Assembly (NCBI GenBank): GCA_028869595.1
Contig: JAGWRU010000130.1
Location: forward strand, 1 to 36,222
Direction of reading: 5' to 3'
Length of the DNA: 36,222 nt
Origin: Rhodospirillales bacterium
GTDB lineage: Bacteria; Pseudomonadota; Alphaproteobacteria; Acetobacterales; Acetobacteraceae
Position 1 is the stretch's first letter. Every line of letters begins with the position of its first letter. Below the pieces are notes generated by a model. It was not told the origin of the DNA. It saw only the letters and a list, made by a program, of their open reading frames with translations, and searched no databases. A program made the translations under genes and the position numbers. Of the stretch, positions 17,973-25,229 are shown in pieces.

Positions 17973-19364
17973 CTACTCCGCGATCGCCTCCAGGCTGCGG
18001 GCATTGGTCTTCGGACCCATCAGCGCCACCGCCAGCACGATCACCGCCATGGCGAGCGCGATCATCGCGAACACCCCGGCCGGGCCGTAGGAAGACAGCA
18101 GCAGCGTCACCGCATAGCCGACCAGGATCGCGCTGATCCGGCTCCAGGAGAAGGTGAAGCCCACGGCCTGGGAGCGGATGCGGGTCGGAAACAATTCCGC
18201 CGCATAAGGGTGGAAAATGGCGATCAGCCAATTGGCGCACAGCGTCATGCCCGCCCCGGTGAAGACGATCAGGGGAATGCTGCGCATCTGCGAAAACGCC
18301 ACGCCGAATACCGCAATGCCCAAAGCGGTGCCGACCAATTGCCATTTACGCTCGTATTTCTCGGCAAAGATCAGCCCGAGCCCGGCGCCGACCGGGGTCA
18401 GCAGCAGCATCAGCACGGTGTAGAACAGCGAGTGGACGATGGTGAAGCCTTCCTTCACCAGAATGATCGGCACCCAGTTGAGGAAGCCGAACACCGCGAT
18501 CGTCTGGCAGAACTGAAACAGCGAAATCATGATGGTGCGGCTGCGATAGGCGGGGCTGAACATCTCCGCCCAGCGACCGCGCTCCGCCGGCAGATCGGCA
18601 TGGTTGGGATCGGGGGCGGGAAGCGGGCCTTTTTCCGCCGCCACCGCCGCTTCGATGGCGGCAAGCGTCGCCTCCGCCTCGGCATGCCGGCCCTGGCTTG
18701 CCAGCCAGCGCGGGCTTTCCGGCAGGCCGCGCCGGACGATCCATACCGCGACGCCGCCCATCGCCCCGGCAATCACCACCCAGCGCCAGCCAGCCAGACC
18801 CAACGGCGCGTGCGGCACCAGCAGAAAGGACAGAAACACCGCCACCGGTTCGGCGGTCAGCACCAGCAGAATGGCGAACGCCATGTAGCGCCCGCGCAGA
18901 TGGCGCGGCGTGATCTCGGAGATGAAGCTGTCATTGTTGATCAGCTGCACCGAGATGCCGAAGCCCGCGATGAAGCGCAGAACATCGATCACCATCGCAT
19001 CATGGCTGAAGGCGGTCAGGAAGATCGCCACGGAATAGAGCAGCATCGACCAGGTGAAGGTGGCACGCCTGCCATGGCGGTCCGACATCCAGGCAAAGAC
19101 GAAAGCCCCGATGAACATGCCGGCGAAAAAGCTGGCCAGAAAACTCGCGAAACTGTTCCACGCCATCAGGCCCGCCTTGCCGGCGGTGAAGATGTCATGC
19201 GTCAGGCCGAGGGAAATGCCGCCCGGCATGGCGAATTCGTAGAATTCGAACCAGCCGCCGACCGCGATCAGGGCGACCAGCTTGAGGAAATACCGCGATG
19301 GCGGCAGCCGATCGAGCCGCGCCGCGATGCCCGCGCCGGAGCGCGCGGTGTCCTGTTCGGTCAT
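17973..19364 (-). CDS. MFS transporter (sugar/metabolite:H+ symporter type)
   Basis: A 463-residue secondary transporter with about twelve membrane helices. Family marks are the loop 2-3 motif MSDRHGRRATF, the second motif RFIAGFGISVQLINND with downstream RGRYMAF, the central-loop LPESPRWLASQGR typical of sugar-porter-like MFS proteins, and FPTRIRSQAVGFTFSWSRI near helix 10. Acidic residues in helix 1 (WFEFYEFA) resemble proton-coupled organic-acid or sugar carriers of the metabolite:H+ symporter group. The substrate is not deducible. ATG 19364 has AAGGA eight bases upstream; a frame to 19418 adds a poor N-terminus. It diverges from the ars operon across 134 bp, but nothing in the sequence ties it to arsenic. 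Confidence 0.88.
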   Translation of the reverse strand: MTEQDTARSGAGIAARLDRLPPSRYFLKLVALIAVGGWFEFYEFAMPGGISLGLTHDIFTAGKAGLMAWNSFASFLASFFAGMFIGAFVFAWMSDRHGRRATFTWSMLLYSVAIFLTAFSHDAMVIDVLRFIAGFGISVQLINNDSFISEITPRHLRGRYMAFAILLVLTAEPVAVFLSFLLVPHAPLGLAGWRWVVIAGAMGGVAVWIVRRGLPESPRWLASQGRHAEAEATLAAIEAAVAAEKGPLPAPDPNHADLPAERGRWAEMFSPAYRSRTIMISLFQFCQTIAVFGFLNWVPIILVKEGFTIVHSLFYTVLMLLLTPVGAGLGLIFAEKYERKWQLVGTALGIAVFGVAFSQMRSIPLIVFTGAGMTLCANWLIAIFHPYAAELFPTRIRSQAVGFTFSWSRISAILVGYAVTLLLSSYGPAGVFAMIALAMAVIVLAVALMGPKTNARSLEAIAE

Positions 19365-19462
19365 GCCGGTTTCCTTCCCCCGGCCGGCGGGAAAACCTCT
19401 GCCGGCTTGTGAAGCCAAAGCTTGCGACCCTGCGATCGATCCGGCAAGGGCGCGGCGCGGGC

Positions 19463-19504
19463 TTGACGGCGGGCGGTTGTTTTGATATTTCTAGAATCAT
19501 GGAA
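19463..19504 (+). promoter_or_regulatory. Likely ars promoter and ArsR operator
   Basis: TTGACG (19463-19468) is a good -35 box. The A/T-rich stretch after it (19481-19500), in strongly GC-rich surroundings, holds a -10 candidate (GATATT, 19484-19489) and a TTCTAGAA-centred palindrome reaching the arsR start. ArsR-family operators are commonly such A/T-rich dyads over the promoter. The spacing between boxes (15) is short, so exact boxes are uncertain, and the mRNA would have little or no leader. Confidence 0.55.
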
Positions 19505-19855
19505 ATCAAAAATGCCGTCACCGCCCTGGCGGCGCTGGCCCAGGAATCCCGGCTGGATATTTTCCGCCTGCTGGTGCGCGCCGGCACGGAAGGGATCGCC
19601 GCCGGGCAGATCGCCCAATCGCTCGCTCTCGCCCCGGCCACGCTCTCGTTTCACCTCAATCAATTGCGCGGCGCCGGACTGATCGCCATGCGCCGCGACG
19701 GGCGCTCGCTGATCTACAGCGCCGACTACACCGCGATGAACGCCCTGCTCGCCTATCTCACCGAAGAATGCTGCCAGGGCGCGCCCGACGCCTGCGGCCT
19801 CGCGCTGTGCGACGGCGCATCCCTGGTCACACCCCGGAAAGGTTCCCGCGCATGA
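19499..19855 (+). CDS. arsR: ArsR-family arsenite-responsive repressor
   Basis: A 118-residue winged-helix repressor of the ArsR/SmtB family, expected to repress this operon until As(III) binds. The helix-turn-helix is APATLSFHLNQLRGAGLI (about 45-62), followed by the wing MRRDGRSLIYS. The classical ELCVCDL As(III) site in the recognition helix is absent. Instead the C-terminus has Cys91, Cys92, Cys99 and Cys104, resembling the C-terminal three-cysteine sensor of the Acidithiobacillus ferrooxidans type ArsR. The ATG at 19499 sits on top of the probable operator, which would give autoregulation. It is first in a five-gene operon and overlaps arsI by ATGA. Confidence 0.93.
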   Translation: MEIKNAVTALAALAQESRLDIFRLLVRAGTEGIAAGQIAQSLALAPATLSFHLNQLRGAGLIAMRRDGRSLIYSADYTAMNALLAYLTEECCQGAPDACGLALCDGASLVTPRKGSRA

Positions 19856-20346
19856 AACGCCTGCACGTCCATGTCTCGGTCAATGACCTCGCCCGCTCGA
19901 TCCGCTTCTACGCGACGCTGTTCGCAACCGAACCGAGCGTCGTCAAAGACGATTATGCCAAATGGATGCTCGAAGACCCGCGCGTGAATTTCGCGATCTC
20001 GACGCGCAGCGGCCGCACCGGCCTCGATCATCTCGGCATTCAGGTGGAGGAGGAGCGCGAACTGCACGAGGTCTATGCCCGTCTGCAGGCCGCCGATGCC
20101 CCGGTGCTGGAGGAAGGGGCGACGACCTGCTGCTATGCGCAATCGGAGAAATCCTGGATCGTCGATCCCCAGGGCGTGTCGTGGGAGACCTTCCTGACGC
20201 GCGGGGCGGCCACCACCTATGGCGACAGTGCCGATCTCGGCGCCATCCGCACCGCCGCCGGCGCCTGCTGCGCCCCGACCATGGCGGAGACGGCCGCGCC
20301 CGCCATCCTGCCCCCCGCCGCCGCCTGCTGCGGGAGGCCGGCATGA
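19852..20346 (+). CDS. arsI: ArsI/CadI-family C-As lyase (VOC fold)
   Basis: A 164-residue non-haem iron dioxygenase-like protein of the vicinal oxygen chelate superfamily. ArsI enzymes split the carbon-arsenic bond of trivalent methyl- and aromatic arsenicals, giving As(III); CadI relatives were first noted as cadmium-induced. Diagnostic features are the N-terminal HVHVSVNDL, His60 (LDHLGI) and Glu112 (WETF) as metal ligands, and the vicinal cysteine pair Cys93-Cys94 in TTCCYAQSEKSWIVDPQG that holds the arsenical. Beyond the usual end it carries two further CC pairs (139-140 and 159-160), possibly extra metal-binding sites. Its ATG overlaps the arsR stop (ATGA). A cadmium role cannot be excluded, but the operon supports ArsI. 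Confidence 0.9.
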   Translation: MKRLHVHVSVNDLARSIRFYATLFATEPSVVKDDYAKWMLEDPRVNFAISTRSGRTGLDHLGIQVEEERELHEVYARLQAADAPVLEEGATTCCYAQSEKSWIVDPQGVSWETFLTRGAATTYGDSADLGAIRTAAGACCAPTMAETAAPAILPPAAACCGRPA

Positions 20347-20864
20347 GCCAGCCCCCGCTCAATGTCCTGTTCCTGTGCACCGGCAATTCGGCCCGCAGCA
20401 TCCTGGCCGAATCGCTGCTGAACCATTGGGGCGGCGGCAATTTCCACGCCTTCAGCGCCGGCAGCTATCCCAAGGGCGCGGTGCATCCCGAGGCGCTGGC
20501 GCTGCTCGGTGCCCTCGATCTGCCGCGCACCGGTCTGCGCAGTAAAAGCTGGGACGAATTTGCCGTTGCCGACGCGCCGGTGATGGATTTCGTCTTCACG
20601 GTCTGCGATCAGGCGGCCGGCGAGGCCTGCCCGGTATGGCCCGGTCAGCCGGTTACCGCGCATTGGGGACTGCCCGATCCAGCGGCCGTGGAAAATCCCG
20701 TCGCCCGCGCCCAGGCCTTCCGCGAAACGCTGCGCGCGCTGGAAAGCCGGATCAAACTTTTCACCGCCCTGCCGCTCGCAACCCTTGATGCGCAATCGCT
20801 GCGCCATCGACTGGCGGCGATCGGGCGGCTGCGCCCCGATGCGGCAGAGGAACAAGCCTCGTGA
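20343..20864 (+). CDS. arsC: Arsenate reductase, low-molecular-weight phosphatase type
   Basis: A 173-residue protein of the LMW protein tyrosine phosphatase fold that reduces As(V) to As(III). The P-loop is CTGNSARS (Cys12 to Arg18 plus Ser), the nucleophile and phosphate-binding turn. The other redox cysteines are Cys88 and Cys96 in the typical string CDQAAGEACPVWPG, followed by HWGLPDPA with the general-acid aspartate. This matches the ArsC group that shuttles electrons through several cysteines from thioredoxin (or related thiols) rather than glutathione alone. The start ATG 20343 overlaps the arsI stop (ATGA). It lies directly upstream of a second, unrelated arsenate reductase. The C-terminal tail (about residues 145-173) is longer than the 130-140-residue family core. 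Confidence 0.92.
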   Translation: MSQPPLNVLFLCTGNSARSILAESLLNHWGGGNFHAFSAGSYPKGAVHPEALALLGALDLPRTGLRSKSWDEFAVADAPVMDFVFTVCDQAAGEACPVWPGQPVTAHWGLPDPAAVENPVARAQAFRETLRALESRIKLFTALPLATLDAQSLRHRLAAIGRLRPDAAEEQAS

Positions 20865-21295
20865 CCATCACGATCTACCACAACCCCGCCTGCGGCACGT
20901 CGCGCAACGTGCTGGGGCTGATCCGCAATAGCGGCGTCGAGCCGCGCATCGTGGAATACCTCAAAACCCCACCCTCGCGCGCCGAGCTCTCCGATCTGAT
21001 CGCGCGCATGGGCATCGGCGTGCGCGCGCTGCTGCGCCGCAAGGGCACACCCTATGACGCGCTCGGCCTGGACGATCCCGCTTTGTCCGATGAGGCGCTG
21101 CTCGATGCCATGATGGCCCATCCGATCCTGATCAACCGGCCCATCGTGGTGACGCCGAACGGGGTGCGGCTGTGCCGTCCGTCGGAGGCGGTGCTCGACC
21201 TGCTGCCCGACGCCCAGCGCGGCGCATTTACCAAGGAAGACGGCGAGGCGGTGATCGATGCCGCCGGCCGACGCATTGGGAAAGCCATCGTATGA
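20861..21295 (+). CDS. arsC: Arsenate reductase, glutaredoxin-dependent type
   Basis: A 144-residue ArsC of the thioredoxin-fold ArsC/Spx family, using glutathione and glutaredoxin to reduce As(V). It closely resembles the E. coli plasmid-type protein: catalytic Cys11 in YHNPACGTSRN, and the three arginines R59, R93 and R106 (E. coli R60, R94, R107) that hold the oxyanion, in RALLRR, INRPIVVTP and RLCRPSE. It starts with GTG at 20861, overlapping the previous stop (GTGA). Having it next to an LMW-PTP arsenate reductase gives the operon two non-homologous enzymes for the same step, drawing on different thiol systems. Spx or a general YffB function is unlikely given the full arsenate site. Confidence 0.95.
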   Translation: MTITIYHNPACGTSRNVLGLIRNSGVEPRIVEYLKTPPSRAELSDLIARMGIGVRALLRRKGTPYDALGLDDPALSDEALLDAMMAHPILINRPIVVTPNGVRLCRPSEAVLDLLPDAQRGAFTKEDGEAVIDAAGRRIGKAIV

Positions 21296-22353
21296 GCCAG
21301 TCGCTCAGCCCGCCGCCGGCCCGGATCGGCGGTTTCGAACGCACCCTCACCCTCTGGGTCGCGCTGTGCATCGCGGTCGGCATCGGCCTCGGCCAGGCCA
21401 TGCCGTCGGTGTTTCATGCACTCGGCGCGGCCAGCCTGTTTCAGGTCAATCTGCCGGTCGCGGTGCTGGTCTGGTTGATGATCGTGCCGATGCTTTTGAA
21501 AATCGACCCGGCGGCGCTGCGCGAGGTCGGGCGGCATTGGCGCGGCATCGCCGCGACCGTCGGCATCAATTGGCTGGTCAAGCCCTTCTCCATGGCGCTG
21601 CTCGGCGCACTGTTCATCGGCCATTGGTTCCGCCCGCTGCTGCCCGCCGATCAGATCTCCTCCTACATGGCCGGGCTGATCCTGCTGGCCGCGGCACCCT
21701 GCACGGCGATGGTGTTCGTGTGGTCCAATCTGGTCGAGGGCGAGCCGCATTTCACCCTGTCGCAAGTGGCGCTGAACGATGCGATCATGGTGATCGCCTT
21801 CGCGCCGATCGTCGCCCTGCTGCTCGGCCTGTCCTCGATCACCGTGCCCTGGCACACGCTGATCCTGTCCGTGGTGCTCTATATCCTCATCCCCGTGGCG
21901 CTGGCGCAGCTCTGGCGGCGAGCTCTGCTGGCGCGCGGGCCGGCAGCCCTCGATCGCACCCTGGCCCGGCTCGGCCCGCTCGCGCTTACCGCCCTGCTCG
22001 CCACGCTGATCCTGCTGTTCGGCCTGCAAGGGGTGGAGATCGTGCACCAGCCCTTCATCATCGCCCTGCTCGCCGTGCCGATCCTGGTGCAGGTCTATTT
22101 CAATGCCGGGCTGGCCTATTGGCTGAACCGCAAGCTCGGCGTCGCCTGGTGCATCGCCGGCCCCTCGGCGCTGATCGGGGCGAGCAATTTCTTCGAACTC
22201 GCGGTCGCCACCGCGATCGCCCTGTTCGGATTTCATTCCGGCGCGGCGCTCGCAACCGTCGTCGGCGTGCTGGTGGAGGTACCGGTGATGCTGTCGGTCG
22301 TCGCCATCGTGCGACGCTCGCGGCACTGGTACGAGCGTGGCTTGGCGGGGTGA
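21292..22353 (+). CDS. acr3: ACR3-family arsenite efflux permease
   Basis: A 353-residue inner-membrane carrier with about ten helices, which exports arsenite (and possibly antimonite) using the proton motive force. The hallmark cysteine of the fourth helix region is Cys137 in LLAAAPCTAMVFVWS, and the conserved glutamate E302 is in GASNFFELAVATAIALFG; both are needed in studied members. The family is distinct from ArsB, which lacks this pair. ATG at 21292 overlaps the stop of the preceding arsC (ATGA), so all five ars genes are translationally chained. It is the last ars gene: the next reading frame begins after a 149-bp spacer with a strong hairpin. Confidence 0.95.
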   Translation: MSQSLSPPPARIGGFERTLTLWVALCIAVGIGLGQAMPSVFHALGAASLFQVNLPVAVLVWLMIVPMLLKIDPAALREVGRHWRGIAATVGINWLVKPFSMALLGALFIGHWFRPLLPADQISSYMAGLILLAAAPCTAMVFVWSNLVEGEPHFTLSQVALNDAIMVIAFAPIVALLLGLSSITVPWHTLILSVVLYILIPVALAQLWRRALLARGPAALDRTLARLGPLALTALLATLILLFGLQGVEIVHQPFIIALLAVPILVQVYFNAGLAYWLNRKLGVAWCIAGPSALIGASNFFELAVATAIALFGFHSGAALATVVGVLVEVPVMLSVVAIVRRSRHWYERGLAG

Positions 22354-22445
22354 TCGCCGCCCCGGCCGCCGCCCCGTTCAAACAGAAGGACAGAATGGCA
22401 CGGATGGGTCTATGATCACTCACAAGTGATTGATCGGCGGTCCGC

Positions 22446-22474
22446 ACCAGGCATCCGGCTCCCGGATGCCTGGT
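22446..22474 (+). terminator. Hairpin between the ars operon and the glycosyltransferase gene
   Basis: ACCAGGCATCCGG (22446-22458) pairs perfectly with 22462-22474 around a CTC loop: 13 bp, very stable. It lies 93 bp after the acr3 stop and 17 bp before the AGGAGG of the next gene. There is no T-run, so it may be a terminator or a leader structure for the following gene. A 6-bp stem (22415-22420 with 22425-22430) precedes it. The rest of this spacer shows nothing. Confidence 0.6.
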
Positions 22475-22490
22475 CGCCGCGCGTATACCC

Positions 22491-22505
22491 AGGAGGCGTA
22501 TCCTG
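22491..22505 (+). promoter_or_regulatory. Strong ribosome site preceding a CTG start
   Basis: A full consensus AGGAGG (22491-22496) is followed by six bases and then CTG at 22503, which is in the frame of the downstream gene. No ATG, GTG or TTG lies at the right distance in any frame that matches the protein. Strength and spacing argue that translation does begin here. Confidence 0.65.
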
Positions 22506-23345
22506 CCACCCGATCACGCCCTACGCCGTCGCTATTGCGTCTTCACCAGCGCCGGCGACCGCAACAATCTTGCCGGTTGGTTCGATGCCGCAGCCCCCCG
22601 GGACTGGGACCTCGTGGTTGCATTCTACGGGGATGAAGCGGACAAACGCGAGGAAGCCCGCACTCTTTCGGATCGGTTCTTTGTCAGAAAAGGGTCGAAA
22701 TTCCAGAATATGAAGTCGCTATTCGACGAAGATCCCGAACTGTTCGATCAGTATGACTATATCATGGTTTGCGACGACGATATTATTTTCCCCGAAAGGG
22801 GGATCAGCATCGCATGCTCCCTCGCGCAGCGCTATGATTTCTGGATATCGCAACCCTCCTTCGCCGCCGACAGCACCATCTCCCACGGCATCACCCGGAA
22901 CCATCACCAGGGGATCCGCATCACCAATTTCGTGGAAATGACCTGCCCGATTTTCCGTCGCGACAAGCTGATCGAATTTCTTCAGGTCTATGACGGTTCG
23001 CTGGTCGGCTGGGGGATCGATTGGTGGTACTGCAACCTCTTCCAGGCACAGCGCTTCCATAAATTCGCGATCTTCGATCAGATCAGCGTCACCAACCCGC
23101 CCGCCCATCGGAAACGCGGCGGCATCCGCGAGATCGACCGGCTGCAGCCGGCCGAACAGCGCAAAGCCGCATGGCAGGCCCTGGCGGAAAGGCTGCAACT
23201 GCGCCAGTACCCGCACCGCACCCTCGATGTCATCACGCCGGAATATCCGCAATCCGGCCGGTTTTTCCGGCGCCTTCTGCACCTAATGCATCTGCTCGCC
23301 TATCGCATCCAGCGCCGCGAGGATGCGCTGCAGATCCATCGCTGA
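22503..23345 (+). CDS. DUF707-like glycosyltransferase-family protein with apparent CTG start
   Basis: About 280 residues if begun at CTG 22503. The N-terminus RRYCVFTSAGDRNNLAGWF and the later DDD triad (residues 91-93, in IMVCDDDIIFP, a metal/nucleotide-sugar binding pattern) and GWGIDWWYC are characteristic of DUF707, a family grouped with nucleotide-diphospho-sugar transferases. Sugar and acceptor are unknown. A conventional GTG exists at 22614, but it would delete the conserved first 37 residues, so the CTG with AGGAGG six bases upstream is preferred. Base composition is visibly poorer in GC (about 50-55% by eye at 22640-22990) than the neighbours. The last 63 bp overlap the end of the convergent aminotransferase-like gene. 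Confidence 0.7.
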   Translation: MPPDHALRRRYCVFTSAGDRNNLAGWFDAAAPRDWDLVVAFYGDEADKREEARTLSDRFFVRKGSKFQNMKSLFDEDPELFDQYDYIMVCDDDIIFPERGISIACSLAQRYDFWISQPSFAADSTISHGITRNHHQGIRITNFVEMTCPIFRRDKLIEFLQVYDGSLVGWGIDWWYCNLFQAQRFHKFAIFDQISVTNPPAHRKRGGIREIDRLQPAEQRKAAWQALAERLQLRQYPHRTLDVITPEYPQSGRFFRRLLHLMHLLAYRIQRREDALQIHR

Positions 23346-24401
23346 ATTATAGCCGTGAAAGCTGAAGCGCACCCGCCCCTGCCCGTTCCAGGCGAGTACG
23401 CCATGCGCGGCCAAGGCATCGACCATGCCCGCCGGATCGCGCGGGGCGATGCACAGATTGGCCGCCCGGCGCGCCGGATCGGCCGGTGTAGTGGGAATCA
23501 GGCCGCGCGCCAGTAGCGCCGGATAGAGGGAGGCGATCAGCGCCTCGGCGTGCGCGGCGATCCGCGCGGGCGGAAAATCGGCCAGATAGCGCAGGGATTC
23601 CTCCAGCATGTACAGCGCCAGAAACGCCGGATTGCCGCGCGAAAAGCATAGCCCGTCGCGCCGCAGGCGGGGGGCGGCGCCATAGCCGCGCGGGGCGGCG
23701 GGATCGAGCGAATACCAACCGCCCGAAACCGCCCGCCACTCCGGCTGGCGCGTGCGGTTCCAGAAGGCCAGCGCCGCGCCGGTGGTGCCGAGCAGGAATT
23801 TATAGCAGGCGGCGAAAGCGAAATCGGCGATGTCCATGGCCACCGGAACCACGCCGGCCGCCTGGGTGAAATCGACCAGCAGCAGCGCGCCGACGCGGTC
23901 CGCGGCCGCGCGTAGCGGTGCAAGGTCGATGCGCTCGCCGGTCAGATAGGATACGTAACTCAGCGCCACGACCCGCGTCCTGGGTCCGATCAGGCGCAGA
24001 AGCCGGTCGGGCGCATCGCCACTCGCCAGGCGCAGATGCGGGCGCGCGGCCAGCAGGGCAAAGGGCACGCCGACCGAGGGATATTCGGCGCCGTCCAGCA
24101 CCACCTCGTCACCGGCGCGCCAGGCGAGGCTTTCGGACACCATCGAGACGCCATCGGCAACCGAAGGGGCGAAACCGATCCCCTCCGCCGCCACCCCGAA
24201 CAGGGCGGCGGCAGCGGCACGCACACGCTGCACCACCGCATCCTGGGCGATGCGCCCGGCTGGACCGCGGGTCTTATCGGCGCCATAGCGGGCAAACGCA
24301 TCGCCGAGGCGGCGCAGAAAGGCTGGCTCGCCGCCGGCGCAGACATGCGCGGTGGCCGGCGCGATCGCAAAATCGGCGGGATCGAAAAGCGGGGTGTGCA
24401 T
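23283..24401 (-). CDS. Class V aminotransferase-fold PLP enzyme
   Basis: A 372-residue pyridoxal-phosphate enzyme of fold type I, class V (related to kynureninase, cysteine desulfurases and isopenicillin N epimerase-like proteins). Asp177 in LLLVDFTQAAGVV would bind the PLP pyridine nitrogen and Lys201 in AACYKFLLGTTG is the probable Schiff-base lysine. The C-terminal domain (about 290-372) ends RVRFSFHGYNSAMDLQRILAAL, a typical small domain with the substrate arginine. The particular reaction cannot be assigned. ATG 24401 has AGAGGG about five bases upstream. It diverges from the phosphatase gene across 69 bp, and its 3' end overlaps the convergent glycosyltransferase gene by 63 bp, which is unusually long. 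Confidence 0.85.
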   Translation of the reverse strand: MHTPLFDPADFAIAPATAHVCAGGEPAFLRRLGDAFARYGADKTRGPAGRIAQDAVVQRVRAAAAALFGVAAEGIGFAPSVADGVSMVSESLAWRAGDEVVLDGAEYPSVGVPFALLAARPHLRLASGDAPDRLLRLIGPRTRVVALSYVSYLTGERIDLAPLRAAADRVGALLLVDFTQAAGVVPVAMDIADFAFAACYKFLLGTTGAALAFWNRTRQPEWRAVSGGWYSLDPAAPRGYGAAPRLRRDGLCFSRGNPAFLALYMLEESLRYLADFPPARIAAHAEALIASLYPALLARGLIPTTPADPARRAANLCIAPRDPAGMVDALAAHGVLAWNGQGRVRFSFHGYNSAMDLQRILAALDAIGEQMH

Positions 24402-24470
24402 CGAAGCCCTCTCGCCGGCACGGGTGCGGAATGCGACATTGCGGCCCCGCCATCAGGAGCCGGCAACGCC

Positions 24471-25229
24471 ATGGATGCAAGCCTGCCGCGTGTCATCGCC
24501 CTCGCCGGCGTCTCCAATCTGCGCGATCTCGGCGGCTGGCGCAGCGCCGATGGCAGGCGGGTGCGCTTTGGCCGGCTGTTCCGCTCCGCCGCGCTGTCCG
24601 GCCTTCCTCCCGACGCAGCCCCGGCTCTCGCCGCGCTCGGGCTGCGCCATGTCTGCGATCTGCGCGGCATCGCCGAAGCCCGCGCCGCCCCCGACCCGAT
24701 GGCGGATTTGCCGCATGCGACCTATCACGCCCTGGCGATCGAGCCTTCGGTCGCCGCCGCCATGCGCGCCATCGCCGCCGCACAAGGCATCGCGACCGCC
24801 GCCGATATGCGCGCCGTGATGGCCGCCTCCTATGCGGCCTATGCCACGGACTGGGCCGCGCGCTACCGCGCCCTGTTCGCGGTGCTGCTGGACGATGCGT
24901 CGGGCCCGGTGCTGTTTCACTGCTCGGCCGGCAAGGATCGCACAGGCTTTGCCGCGGCGATGATCCTCGCCGCGCTCGATGTGCCGATGGATCAGATTCG
25001 CGCCGATTACCTGGCGACCAACCGCCTGTGGCGGCCCGACCCGATGATCGCCGAAGGGCTCGATCCGGCCATCGCCTCCTACATGCTGGGCGTGCATCCG
25101 GAATTGCTGGACGCGGCCTTCGCCGCCATCGATGCGCGCGGCGGCTTCGATGCCTATGCCGCAGCGCAGCTCGGCCTGACGCCGGCGCGCCGGGCGAAGC
25201 TGCGGGAAACTTTGCTGGAAGCGGCTTAA
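24471..25229 (+). CDS. Tyrosine/serine phosphatase (Y_phosphatase3 type)
   Basis: A 252-residue cysteine phosphatase. The P-loop HCSAGKDRTG (His150, Cys151, Arg157) is the signature of the Y_phosphatase3/IphP-like group, and the N-terminal LAGVSNLRDLGG with LFRSAAL is the companion motif. DLRGIAEA is the conserved acidic segment. These enzymes hydrolyse phosphotyrosine, phosphoserine or phosphoinositides in different bacteria; no signal peptide is seen, so it is presumably cytoplasmic. ATG 24471 has GGAG eleven bases upstream. It diverges from the aminotransferase gene and shares its TAA with the stop of the convergent SDR gene (TTAA at 25226-25229). The substrate is unknown. Confidence 0.88.
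   Translation: MDASLPRVIALAGVSNLRDLGGWRSADGRRVRFGRLFRSAALSGLPPDAAPALAALGLRHVCDLRGIAEARAAPDPMADLPHATYHALAIEPSVAAAMRAIAAAQGIATAADMRAVMAASYAAYATDWAARYRALFAVLLDDASGPVLFHCSAGKDRTGFAAAMILAALDVPMDQIRADYLATNRLWRPDPMIAEGLDPAIASYMLGVHPELLDAAFAAIDARGGFDAYAAAQLGLTPARRAKLRETLLEAA

Noticed and set aside
17973-22353. MFS transporter as part of the arsenic system
   Set aside because: It is divergent from arsR, but its motifs are of the sugar/metabolite symporter type, and the operon already has Acr3 for efflux; adjacency alone is not support.
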